DNA of 64,000 bases from Bacteroidales bacterium UBA6445 (lineage in GTDB: Bacteria > Bacteroidota > Bacteroidia > Bacteroidales > UBA932), in the NCBI GenBank assembly GCA_002439585.1, contig DJOF01000008.1:62001-126000 (forward strand). Reading direction: 5' to 3'. Below, one piece after another: positions 7,563-15,456 of the stretch. Each line of letters begins with the position of its first letter. Within the stretch, counting starts at the first letter, position 1. The notes under the pieces are model-generated. The model saw only the letters and a program-made list of their open reading frames with translations, searched no databases and had not been told where the DNA came from. The position numbers and the translations under genes were made by a program.

Positions 7563-8742
7563 GTGGTTATTTCTGTCGGTTTTCGCAGCAGTGATTTTCC
7601 CTGTTGTTGCATTTTCCCAAAATGTGCGGGAAAAAGAGAATCGTAAGGCTAAGCTCGAAAGAGAAATTGCTATTATAGACAAGCAGTTAAGGGACAATGC
7701 AGACAAGAGTAGTGCAGCTTTGATGTCTCTTTCTCTTATACGTAAGAATGTTGCTGATCGCAAATCTCTGGTTGAGGAAAGCGACAGGCAGCTGTCTGAA
7801 TTACAAGTGCGTATTAACTCTTGTCAAGCAGAGGCTGACAAGTGTCAGGCCTTGCTTGATACATTGTCGCAATATTATGCCCGGCTTATCAAAAGTGCGT
7901 ACAAGAATAGGGATCCGAAGGTGTGGTACATGTATATCCTTGCTAGTGATAATGTTGGTCAGGCATTCAAGCGAGCGATATATCTGAAGAATCTCTCTTC
8001 GCAGATGAATGTCCAGGGAGAGAAAATCAAAGAGACCCGGGCTCTTCTTGAGGAACGTCTAGATTCGCTCGAGATTCTTAAGGAAAAGCAAGTCTCGCTC
8101 AGGGTCAAAAGGCAGAGTGAACTCTTATCATTACAGAAAGAGGAGAGCCGCGCGGCAGGAATAGTGTCTGACCTTCGCCGCAACAAGACTAGATATCAGA
8201 GAGAGCTGGCCTCCAAGAAACGTCAGGTAGAAGCACTCAACCGAGAGATAGAGAGGATTATAGCCTCTGCCGTGAAGTCGGATAAGCCATCCTCGTCCTC
8301 CGGCAAGACTCCCAAGATAGCGATTGACACTAAGCTTGATGCGGAGTTCTCTCGCAACAAAGGACGTCTTCCGTGGCCGGCAGATGGCCCTGTAGTGGAT
8401 CATTTCGGGCAGCATTATCATCCTGTATTCAAGTCTGTAAAGCTTCCTTTCAATAACGGGGTCACTGTGGCTCTTTCCCCCGATGCCTCAGTCCGTGCGG
8501 TATTCGATGGCCTTGTGAAACAGATCGTTGTGATGCCAGGCTATAACAAATGCGTGCTTGTTCAGCATGGCAACTATTTCTCTTTCTATTGTAAGCTTAA
8601 ATCCGTGTCAGTCAAGGCCGGAGACAAAGTCAGAACTGGAGATGTCATAGGAGTGGTGGATACTATTGACGGAGCTACTCTCCTTCATTTCCAGATCTGG
8701 AAAGGCACTGTTCCTCAGAATCCAGAGTTGTGGCTCAAATAA
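7552..8742 (+). CDS. EnvC-like murein hydrolase activator (degenerate LytM domain)
   Basis: 396 aa from the ATG at 7552 (a second ATG at 7555 is equally possible); both overlap the TPR stop. Signal peptide ends near VVAFSQ; a long coiled coil follows (about residues 25-255), then a C-terminal LytM/M23 domain (about 285-396). The zinc ligands of active M23 peptidases are missing: the HxGxD position reads NNGVTVAL, and the HLH motif reads LLHFQ. That pattern fits EnvC, which activates amidases for septal cell-wall splitting instead of cutting itself. The in-frame extension back to 7465 is unlikely to be translated, because it has no signal peptide. Confidence 0.85.
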   Translation: MMNKWLFLSVFAAVIFPVVAFSQNVREKENRKAKLEREIAIIDKQLRDNADKSSAALMSLSLIRKNVADRKSLVEESDRQLSELQVRINSCQAEADKCQALLDTLSQYYARLIKSAYKNRDPKVWYMYILASDNVGQAFKRAIYLKNLSSQMNVQGEKIKETRALLEERLDSLEILKEKQVSLRVKRQSELLSLQKEESRAAGIVSDLRRNKTRYQRELASKKRQVEALNREIERIIASAVKSDKPSSSSGKTPKIAIDTKLDAEFSRNKGRLPWPADGPVVDHFGQHYHPVFKSVKLPFNNGVTVALSPDASVRAVFDGLVKQIVVMPGYNKCVLVQHGNYFSFYCKLKSVSVKAGDKVRTGDVIGVVDTIDGATLLHFQIWKGTVPQNPELWLK

Positions 8743-8745
8743 GAT

Positions 8746-9258
8746 TTATCTGAACGGTATTATCTTTACAGCTCCCAGAATCGGTGCGTCTTCGTCCGGA
8801 GTAAGGTGGATTATGCGCTGGTTGGAACTTCCCCTGAAATGTAGGTCGGTATCTTTAAGACTTTCGATGAATGGGCCGTCTACCAGAACATCAAGGTAAG
8901 GTAGAATAGCCGAGAGTCTTGGGCTTGACTTGATCTGCTCGAAAGTATATCCAGTCCAGCACCATATGGTCTTATTAGTCTCGGATTTTATCCTCTTTGC
9001 CAAGGCGGTGAATCCTTCGACTTGAAATAGCGGATCTCCACCGGAAAAAGTAACGTTGCTCAGCTCATCTGCCTTGATGATCTCCATCAGCGAATCGATG
9101 CTTGTCTTCTTCCCGTGTGATATATCCCATGACTGCGGATTGTGGCAGCCCTGGCAATGGTGAGGGCAGCCAGCAGCATAAATGGAGGTCCTGAATCCCG
9201 GCCCGTCAGCTACGGTTTCTTCGAGGACATCCATTATATATAGATATTCTTCTTCCAC
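8746..9258 (-). CDS. nrdG: Anaerobic ribonucleotide reductase activating protein
   Basis: Radical-SAM activase that generates the glycyl radical on NrdD. Seen: the CX3CX2C cluster motif at C31, C35 and C38 (CPHHCQGC), and the downstream SGGDPLFQ segment. Length 170 aa matches NrdG. The first codon in this frame is GTG at 9258; an ATG at 9234 is an alternative, but the GTG start aligns better with NrdG length ahead of the ADGPG motif. It lies 2 nt after the nrdD stop, so both genes are one operon. Convergent with the EnvC-like gene. Confidence 0.93.
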   Translation of the reverse strand: MEEEYLYIMDVLEETVADGPGFRTSIYAAGCPHHCQGCHNPQSWDISHGKKTSIDSLMEIIKADELSNVTFSGGDPLFQVEGFTALAKRIKSETNKTIWCWTGYTFEQIKSSPRLSAILPYLDVLVDGPFIESLKDTDLHFRGSSNQRIIHLTPDEDAPILGAVKIIPFR

Positions 9259-9260
9259 AG

Positions 9261-11468
9261 CTATTTGTGCACAACTCTGTCCCTTAGCTCAGCGAGCTTT
9301 CCGCTATTCCATCTGTTGGTTGTACCTACCAGATAGCCAGTGATGCGCTGCAGCGTATCGATATTGTGTCCATGGCAGTGAGGACATTCCTTAAGACCTT
9401 GAGTCGCATCCTCATATCCGCAGTCAAGGCATCTGTTGCGGTTGTGGTTGACACTTCCGTAGCCTATATTGTACTTGTCCATCAGGTCGACTATATTCAT
9501 TATAGCCTCCGGATTGTGGGTGGCGTCACCGTCTATCTCAACATAGAAGATATGACCACCGCGTTCAAGGTCATGGTATGGTCCTTCTACTTCTGCCTTG
9601 TGCTTTGGAGAACAATGGAAATATACCGGGACATGACTTGAATTGGTGTAGTAGTCTCTGTCAGTCACGCCTTTTATGATGCCGAACTTCTTCTTGTCCA
9701 TCTTGGTGAATCGTCCTGAAAGCCCTTCTGCTGGTGTGCCAAGTACGCTGAAATTGTGCTTGAACTGTTCTGAGTAAGAGTTGGCTTTGTCCTTCAGGTA
9801 TGTCACGATCCGAAGTCCGAGTTCCTGTGACTCTTCAGATTCACCATGATGCTTGCCCGTCAGTGCGACAAGACATTCCGCAAGACCAATGAAACCGATT
9901 CCGAGAGTGCCTTGATTGATTACCGATTCTATCGTGTCCTCGGGCTTGAGTTTCTCGCTACCAATCCATAGCTTGCCCATGAGAAGGGGGAACTGTTTCT
10001 TGAGTGCGGTTTTCTGAAAATCATATCTCTCGCAGAGTTGCTTTGCCGTGACGTTCAATACATTATCGAGTTTGTGGAAAAATTCGCTGATCCTGCTTTC
10101 CTTGTCGGCTATACTCATGCACTCGATTGCAAGCCTTACTATATTGATTGTAGTGAAGCTGAGGTTGCCCCTTCCGATAGAAGTTTTGGGGCCGAACCTA
10201 TTCTCGAATACACGGGTACGGCATCCCATAGTTGCTACTTCGTGGAAGTATCTCTTCGGGTCGTCCGCCTTCCATTCTGGGCTTTGGTTGAAAGTGGCGT
10301 CAAGATTGAGGAAATTAGGGAAGAAACGCCGTGCGCTTACCTTGCAGGCAAATTTGTATAGATCGTAGTTCGGATCTTCGGGTAAATAGCTTACCCCACG
10401 CTTCTTCTTCCATATCTGGATAGGGAAAATGGCTGTAGATCCGTTACCTACACCTTCATATGTGGTGTTGAGGATCTCGCGGATCACGCAACGTCCTTCG
10501 GCGGAAATATCTGTACCATAGTTGATGGAACTGAACACTACCTGATTGCCTCCTCTTGAGTGGATAGTGTTCATGTTGTGGACAAATGCCTCCATCGCTT
10601 GGTGGACGCGGCTTACAGTCATGTTGATGGCATGCTGTATGAATCTTTCGTCTCCGGAGATCCCGACAAGGTCTCTGCGGATATAATCGTCTATCTTGGT
10701 GTCTTTCAGATACGACAGGTCCTTGCCTTCAAGTGCTGAAAGTTTGTCAATCTCTTCGTTGAAAGTCTTCTTGACAAAGGGAGCGAGATAGAAGTCAAAG
10801 GCAGGTATTGCCTGGCCTCCGTGCATCTCGTTCTGTACGGTCTCCATGGATATGCAAGCGAGCACGGCTGCTGTCTCTATTCTCTTGGCCGGCCTTGATT
10901 CACCGTGTCCGGCATGAAATCCTTCATTGAGAATCTTATCTAGAGGGTGCTGCAGGCAGGTAAGGCTTTTGGTTGGGTAGTAGTCTTTGTCATGGATATG
11001 GATATATCCGTTGTATACTGCTTCCCTTACCTCATCAGAGAGCAGACATTCGTCCACATATGTCTTGGTAGCCTCTGAGGCAAATTTCATCATCATGCCG
11101 GCGGGGGTATCCGCGTTCATGTTGGCATTTTCCCTGGTGATGTCGTTGGCCTGGGCATCGATTATCTCTTGAAAGATCTCTCGAGTCTTGGCTTTCCTCG
11201 CAATGGTTCTTTTGTTCCTGTAGGCAATGTATTTCTTGGCAACCTCTTTGCGGGTACTTTTCATTAGCTCCAATTCGACGCAGTCCTGTATCTCTTCGAC
11301 ACCCATGTCCTCCTTGTCCTTCTTGGAGATGGTATCAGCTATCTTGGCAGCAAGTACTATGTCCTGCCCAGCGTCCGTGACATCCATTGCCTTGAGGATG
11401 GCGGACACTATTTTCTGATTGTTGAAATCGACGACTCTGCCGTCTCTTTTTATAACGTGCTTGACCAT
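9261..11468 (-). CDS. nrdD: Anaerobic (class III) ribonucleoside-triphosphate reductase
   Basis: 735 aa from the ATG at 11468 (MVKHVIKRDG); an upstream in-frame extension to 11531 crosses the promoter and is rejected. It reduces NTPs to dNTPs without oxygen, using formate as reductant. Seen: an N-terminal ATP-cone (about residues 1-90), the central catalytic domain, four zinc cysteines near the C-terminus (C680, C683, C695, C698) and the glycyl-radical motif RITGYL with the radical glycine at about 711. Supports an anaerobic lifestyle. Followed immediately by nrdG. Confidence 0.96.
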   Translation of the reverse strand: MVKHVIKRDGRVVDFNNQKIVSAILKAMDVTDAGQDIVLAAKIADTISKKDKEDMGVEEIQDCVELELMKSTRKEVAKKYIAYRNKRTIARKAKTREIFQEIIDAQANDITRENANMNADTPAGMMMKFASEATKTYVDECLLSDEVREAVYNGYIHIHDKDYYPTKSLTCLQHPLDKILNEGFHAGHGESRPAKRIETAAVLACISMETVQNEMHGGQAIPAFDFYLAPFVKKTFNEEIDKLSALEGKDLSYLKDTKIDDYIRRDLVGISGDERFIQHAINMTVSRVHQAMEAFVHNMNTIHSRGGNQVVFSSINYGTDISAEGRCVIREILNTTYEGVGNGSTAIFPIQIWKKKRGVSYLPEDPNYDLYKFACKVSARRFFPNFLNLDATFNQSPEWKADDPKRYFHEVATMGCRTRVFENRFGPKTSIGRGNLSFTTINIVRLAIECMSIADKESRISEFFHKLDNVLNVTAKQLCERYDFQKTALKKQFPLLMGKLWIGSEKLKPEDTIESVINQGTLGIGFIGLAECLVALTGKHHGESEESQELGLRIVTYLKDKANSYSEQFKHNFSVLGTPAEGLSGRFTKMDKKKFGIIKGVTDRDYYTNSSHVPVYFHCSPKHKAEVEGPYHDLERGGHIFYVEIDGDATHNPEAIMNIVDLMDKYNIGYGSVNHNRNRCLDCGYEDATQGLKECPHCHGHNIDTLQRITGYLVGTTNRWNSGKLAELRDRVVHK

Positions 11469-11499
11469 GATTGGGAATCTTTTCTCTCTTGAGTATGGA

Positions 11500-11531
11500 C
11501 AAAAATATAAAATATTGCTGTAAGTTGTCAA
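11500..11531 (-). promoter_or_regulatory. nrdDG promoter
   Basis: Minus strand: TATTTTTG (11507-11500) matches TAnnTTTG, with TTG (11531-11529) 21 nt upstream as a partial -33 box. It leaves a leader of about 30 nt before the nrdD ATG at 11468. Confidence 0.5.
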
Positions 11532-11581
11532 TATGTTTTTTTGAAGTTATTAACAATGGAAAGTTAAGAACTTCTTAGACG

Positions 11582-11611
11582 AAAAAAGGACGGCCCTGTG
11601 TGCTCGTCCTT
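11582..11611 (-). terminator. Intrinsic terminator after the PPTase gene
   Basis: On the minus strand a 7-bp stem (AAGGACG/CGTCCTT, 12-nt loop) is followed by six T residues; it lies about 34 nt past the phosphopantetheinyl transferase stop. Confidence 0.75.
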
Positions 11612-11644
11612 GATTTTCAATTTATTAGAATAGAAGTTGTGAAC

Positions 11645-12280
11645 TTATCCGATCTCCCATACGAGGACGTGGCGGTCGAATGTTATGTATTCAAGTTCAA
11701 ATTCTTCCTCGTATCCGTCCTTGTCGATAAATGTTGCTTCAAGTTCTCCTTCTCCTTTCGGGTGGAATCTGTCTACTTCTATCTGTTCTGCGAAGTCGAC
11801 GTTGTATAGTGACAGTCTCTTGAATATAGCCTCTTTAGCGCACCAATATATAGCAAGTTGTTCGTTGCGCTTGTCGTCATCGAGGTCTTCGATCTCGTCT
11901 TCCGAGAGGGCCTTCATCTCTACTGCCGAGAAATCCCGGTCAAGAGACTCTATATCTATTCCAACGTCTTCTGTATTGTCGAGTATGATGGCGACATATT
12001 TGTCGGTGTGGGTAATACTTATATTTGTGACCCTATTCTCGAGGAATGGTTTGCCGTTGTCGTGGTGGCTTAGGTATACCTTCTCATCGAACATTTCGTT
12101 GAGTAGGGCGCGCACTGCGAGCTTCTGCTTCCGGAGAGACTCGCTCTTGATCCACGAGATCTCTTCCATTTCGTCTGCAGGGGTCGCGCTAATAGCCTTG
12201 AGTTCTTCTTCTGTCTCTGTAATCTGCCAGACAGCAAGCTCAGCATTGTTTTCGAGTTCTTTTCTTAAATATAGTGCCAT
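11645..12280 (-). CDS. 4'-phosphopantetheinyl transferase superfamily protein (Sfp type)
   Basis: 211 aa. Transfers the phosphopantetheine arm of CoA to a carrier-protein serine. Seen: the three conserved segments of Sfp-type enzymes, ISITHTDK at 87-94, the metal-binding GIDIE at 107-111 and WCAKEA at 146-151, plus GKP at 76-78. The carrier it serves is not shown here; with no NRPS/PKS genes nearby it may serve fatty-acid ACP, which is inference. A small ORF lies 12 nt upstream in the same direction, and a clear terminator follows. Confidence 0.88.
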   Translation of the reverse strand: MALYLRKELENNAELAVWQITETEEELKAISATPADEMEEISWIKSESLRKQKLAVRALLNEMFDEKVYLSHHDNGKPFLENRVTNISITHTDKYVAIILDNTEDVGIDIESLDRDFSAVEMKALSEDEIEDLDDDKRNEQLAIYWCAKEAIFKRLSLYNVDFAEQIEVDRFHPKGEGELEATFIDKDGYEEEFELEYITFDRHVLVWEIG

Positions 12281-12292
12281 AATGGGGTCTGC

Positions 12293-12508
12293 TTATGATT
12301 TTATGTCAGTGCTGCGTGTCATTGTGATATACGACAATCCTGTGCGTGAAGAGTATTCACACACAAAAAGCTCCTCCGAAGAACCGTTGTCTCCGGTATA
12401 TGTAGTCAATATGATGTAGGTGTCGGATATATGAGACTGCAACAACGGGTCATCGTTGGAATTGCCCGCTGTCTGGTTGTCACTGTTGATAGAACTTGGA
12501 GGTTCCAT
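12293..12508 (-). CDS. Small hypothetical protein, 71 aa
   Basis: No family recognised. Hydrophilic and rich in S, T, N and D, with a central beta-prone stretch (DTYIILTTYTG). Supported as a gene by context only: ATG start at 12508, a good -7 box (TATATTTG) 29 nt upstream on the same strand, and a 12-nt gap to the PPTase gene, i.e. it would be the first gene of that operon. It could instead be an untranslated leader. Confidence 0.5.
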   Translation of the reverse strand: MEPPSSINSDNQTAGNSNDDPLLQSHISDTYIILTTYTGDNGSSEELFVCEYSSRTGLSYITMTRSTDIKS

Positions 12509-12516
12509 ATAAAATC

Positions 12517-12552
12517 AAAAAGCGTAATTGTTTTTGCAAATATACGCTTTTT
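12517..12552. promoter_or_regulatory. Inverted repeat enclosing a -7 box
   Basis: AAAAAGCGTA (12517-12526) and TACGCTTTTT (12543-12552) are perfect 10-bp reverse complements. The minus-strand -7 box TATATTTG (12544-12537) for the small ORF/PPTase unit lies between the arms. Operator-like; a terminator is possible because of the T run at 12548-12555 on the plus strand, but the position between divergent genes argues against that. Confidence 0.45.
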
Positions 12553-12596
12553 TTTGATTGTGGCGACCATTATGCTGAAGTCTGTCGGAGAAATCT

Positions 12597-12604
12597 TATA
12601 TTTG
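12597..12604 (+). promoter_or_regulatory. Esterase promoter -7 box
   Basis: TATATTTG, exact match to TAnnTTTG, 38 nt before the esterase ATG at 12643. No convincing -33 TTTG. Confidence 0.45.
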
Positions 12605-12642
12605 GACACTCTTATAAAAATAACACTGAACAGATTTGCATT

Positions 12643-13824
12643 ATGAAAAAAATTATCTTGTCCTTTGCCGTATCTCTATCTTGCCTGATTTCCTCATATT
12701 CGCAGGAAGCTATATGGGAAAGTCGAAATGTGCTGTCGCCTGAGGTGCATGATGACAATAAGGTGACTTTCCGTCTTATAGCACCTGCTGCTGAGAATGT
12801 GGCGATAGAGGGTGACTTCATAGGAGATTCTGGAAATTTCCAATCTGTATCTATGAGCAAGTCTCGGGATGGAATCTGGGAATATACTGTTAATGATCCG
12901 CTTCCGTCCGAGTTGTACTCTTACAATTTTGTGGTTGACGGACTTCGTGCCATAGATCCTGCCAACGTATTTGTGCGCCGAGACGTATCGTCTATTTGCA
13001 ATATGTTCCTTATTGACGGAGGGCGTGCAGATCTATATAAGGTAAATGACGTCCCTCATGGTACCGTATCCAAGGTTTGGTATTATAGCGAAAGTCTTGG
13101 AATGAGCAGGCGGATGACCGTCTATACTCCGGCTGGTTATGAAGAAAGTGGCAGCCGGAAGTATCCCGTCTTCTATCTGCTTCACGGAATGGGTGGTGAT
13201 GAAGACGCATGGATGGAGTTGGGACGTGCTTCCCAGATACTGGATAACTTGATTGCCTTGGGAAAAGCAGAACCTATGATTGTGGTGATGCCCAACGGCA
13301 ATGCAGCCTTGCAAGCTGCTCCCGGAGAGACAGATGAGGGCTTTGTGCAGCCCAGAACAAATCTTCCCAAGACTATGGATGGCTCCTATGAACTCTCATT
13401 TCCTGAGATTATGTCCTATGTTGAGAGTCATTATCGGACTATCCGTAGGAAAGAAGCCAGGGCAATAGCAGGGCTCTCAATGGGCGGTTTCCACTCTCTG
13501 CATATATCGGCTTATTATCCCGATAAATTTGATTATGTAGGTCTGTTCTCGGCGGCCATCCGTCCTGGAAAAAGCGGATCTCCGGTGTATAAGGATTTTG
13601 ATTCCATGCTTGCTCGGCAGTTCTCTAAGACGCCGGCCCTGTATTGGATAGGGATCGGCAAAGATGATTTCTTGTATCAGGCAAATGTGGATTTCCGCAG
13701 GAAGCTTGATGAAGCTTGTTATAAATACACTTATGTAGAGACTGGTGGTGGCCACATATGGCGCAACTGGCGTATCTACCTTTCCGAGTTTGTGCCGCTG
13801 CTTTTCAAGAAGACTACAAAATAG
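12643..13824 (+). CDS. Secreted esterase with N-terminal CBM48-like domain
   Basis: 393 aa. Start at the ATG at 12643, which begins the signal peptide (residues 1-20); the 49-codon in-frame extension upstream is not homologous-looking and crosses the promoter. Residues about 38-125 resemble the CBM48/E-set domain found on feruloyl and related esterases. Residues 150-393 are an alpha/beta-hydrolase of the esterase D type: HGMGG oxyanion region at 181-185, nucleophile elbow GLSMGG with S279, probable acid D341 or D342, and H371 (GGGHIW). Substrate is probably an ester on plant polysaccharide or another carbohydrate; this is inferred from the family, as no polysaccharide locus genes adjoin it. 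Confidence 0.85.
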   Translation: MKKIILSFAVSLSCLISSYSQEAIWESRNVLSPEVHDDNKVTFRLIAPAAENVAIEGDFIGDSGNFQSVSMSKSRDGIWEYTVNDPLPSELYSYNFVVDGLRAIDPANVFVRRDVSSICNMFLIDGGRADLYKVNDVPHGTVSKVWYYSESLGMSRRMTVYTPAGYEESGSRKYPVFYLLHGMGGDEDAWMELGRASQILDNLIALGKAEPMIVVMPNGNAALQAAPGETDEGFVQPRTNLPKTMDGSYELSFPEIMSYVESHYRTIRRKEARAIAGLSMGGFHSLHISAYYPDKFDYVGLFSAAIRPGKSGSPVYKDFDSMLARQFSKTPALYWIGIGKDDFLYQANVDFRRKLDEACYKYTYVETGGGHIWRNWRIYLSEFVPLLFKKTTK

Positions 13825-13895
13825 GCAACAAGAAATAGGAAAACCATTTTCCTTCCAAGTCCTCTCAAGAGCAGAAGCTCTTGTCGTCCTTGTAC

Positions 13896-13921
13896 GAAAA
13901 AACCCAACGCATTGCGTTGGG
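13896..13921 (-). terminator. Intrinsic terminator of tRNA-Ser
   Basis: Minus strand: 8-bp perfect stem CCCAACGC/GCGTTGGG with a 3-nt loop, followed by six T. It starts 13 nt past the tRNA 3' end. Confidence 0.85.
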
Positions 13922-13934
13922 CTTCATTCTGTTG

Positions 13935-14022
13935 CGGAGAGAAGGAGATTCGAACTCCTGATACCCTTTTGAAGTATACACGCTTTCCAGGCGTGCCTCT
14001 TAAGCCACTCGAGCATCTCTCC
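13935..14022 (-). tRNA. tRNA-Ser (GGA)
   Basis: 88-nt class II tRNA. Acceptor stem GGAGAGA/TCTCTCC with discriminator G; D arm with GAGTGGCTTAAGAGG; anticodon loop CTGGAAA, anticodon GGA; long variable arm; T arm GTTCGAAT. CCA is not encoded (the next bases are CAA). An open frame across it (13776-14039) is a shadow. Confidence 0.95.
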
Positions 14023-14028
14023 AAAATA

Positions 14029-14050
14029 GGAGCAGCCATATGGCCGCTCC
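14029..14050 (-). other. Stem-loop in the tRNA-Ser leader
   Basis: Minus strand: 11-nt arms, GGAGCGGCCAT and ATGGCTGCTCC, pair with one G-U, directly followed by TATTTT and then the first base of the tRNA. It has the form of a weak intrinsic terminator between the promoter and the tRNA. Confidence 0.55.
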
Positions 14051-14065
14051 CTTATGTGCGGACTG

Positions 14066-14097
14066 CAAATTTAAGCAAATAATTCAAGTCCTGCAAT
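14066..14097 (-). promoter_or_regulatory. tRNA-Ser promoter
   Basis: Minus strand: TAAATTTG (14073-14066) with ATTG (14097-14094) 20 nt upstream. It predicts a leader of about 40 nt that contains the stem-loop at 14029-14050. Confidence 0.6.
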
Positions 14098-14127
14098 AGC
14101 GTACTAGAACATGCTCCTGGGCAGAGT

Positions 14128-15408
14128 TTATTTGAGCATGTGTCTGTGCAGACTCTTGCGGTAAGCATCCCAATCCGTGATTACATTTTTCGCGATGCCT
14201 GTCTCTACCGCTGCCTTGGCAACAGCTACGGATACTCTGTCAAGCAATCTGGAATCAAGAGCCTTAGGAATAATGTATTCAGGTCCGAAGGAGAGGCTTT
14301 TCTCGTTGCTTGACTTGAGAACCTCCTCGGTAACAGGCTCTTTGGCCAAGTCTGCAATAGCCTTTGCAGCTGCGAGTTTCATCTCTTCGTTGATGACAGT
14401 AGAATGAGTATCGAGAGCACCTCTGAAGATGTACGGGAATCCGAGTACGTTGTTGACCTGATTAGGATAGTCGGAACGTCCTGTTGCCATTATTGCATCA
14501 GGCCTTGCTTCCTTGGCTTCATAATAGCCTATCTCGGGAACGGGATTGGCCATTGCCATTATGATTGGGTGAGCGGCCATCTTGCGAACCATCTCCTGAC
14601 TAAGAGTCCCACCTTTTGAGAATCCGGCAAATACGTCAGCACCTGCTATGGCCTCTTCAAGCGTATGCAGATCTTCCTTAGTGGCAAATTCTCTCTTGTA
14701 TGCATTGATGTCCGTGCGATCCTCCCTTATTACGCCCTTACTGTCACAGAGAATAATATTCTCCTTCTTCACACCGAGACTGACGTACATTTTCGTACAT
14801 GCAATAGCGGCAGCTCCTGCGCCGTTGACAACGAGCTTGATATCTCCAGGTTTCTTGCCAGCCAGTTCGAGGGCGTTGATAAGAGCAGCCGAGCTTATGA
14901 TAGCTGTCCCGTGCTGGTCATCGTGCATTACGGGAATGTCAAGTTCTTCTTTAAGAATCCGCTCTATCTCAAAGCATTCCGGAGCCTTGATATCCTCAAG
15001 GTTGATGCCTCCGAAGGAGCAGGCAATATTCTTGACTGTGTTGCAGAACTCATTGATGTCCTTCGTGTCAACTTCGATATCCACAGAGTCAATACCTGAA
15101 AGCACCTTGAAAAGCAGGGCTTTGCCTTCCATGACAGGCTTGCCGGCAGCTGCACCGATGTTGCCGAGTCCAAGGACAGCGGTGCCGTTTGAAATGACGG
15201 CCACAAGATTGCCCTTGCCCGTATATGTATAGGCCTTATGCGGATCTGCTTGGATTTCCAGACATGGTGCGGCCACGCCTGGAGTGTAGGCCAGTGAAAG
15301 GTCATGCTGTGTAGCAGCCGGCTTTGTCGGTACTACTGACAACTTTCCGGCCGGAAATGCTGAGTGGTATTCAAGCGCTTCTTTGTCAAGATTGTTGTTC
15401 ATATTCAT
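14128..15408 (-). CDS. maeB: Malic enzyme, short form
   Basis: 426 aa. Oxidative decarboxylation of malate to pyruvate, probably NADP-linked. Seen: the N-terminal LAYTPGVAAPC segment with the catalytic tyrosine, GLGNIGAAAGKPVMEGKA with the catalytic lysine, EDIKAPECFEIE with metal ligands, a Rossmann VNGAGAAA motif and MATGRSDYPNQVNN. It ends after the catalytic module, lacking the phosphotransacetylase-like C-terminal domain of the ~760-aa MaeB. NAD versus NADP use cannot be told from sequence alone. Stands 48 nt downstream of the patatin gene, same strand. Confidence 0.92.
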   Translation of the reverse strand: MNMNNNLDKEALEYHSAFPAGKLSVVPTKPAATQHDLSLAYTPGVAAPCLEIQADPHKAYTYTGKGNLVAVISNGTAVLGLGNIGAAAGKPVMEGKALLFKVLSGIDSVDIEVDTKDINEFCNTVKNIACSFGGINLEDIKAPECFEIERILKEELDIPVMHDDQHGTAIISSAALINALELAGKKPGDIKLVVNGAGAAAIACTKMYVSLGVKKENIILCDSKGVIREDRTDINAYKREFATKEDLHTLEEAIAGADVFAGFSKGGTLSQEMVRKMAAHPIIMAMANPVPEIGYYEAKEARPDAIMATGRSDYPNQVNNVLGFPYIFRGALDTHSTVINEEMKLAAAKAIADLAKEPVTEEVLKSSNEKSLSFGPEYIIPKALDSRLLDRVSVAVAKAAVETGIAKNVITDWDAYRKSLHRHMLK

Positions 15409-15456
15409 GTTCTTTATTTCATTTTCGTATCTGTATAACTTTCTGCTATGTACAAC

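Noticed and set aside
13776..14039. Open frame over the tRNA-Ser and its terminator
   Set aside because: The tRNA is certain, and the frame has no homology-like features.
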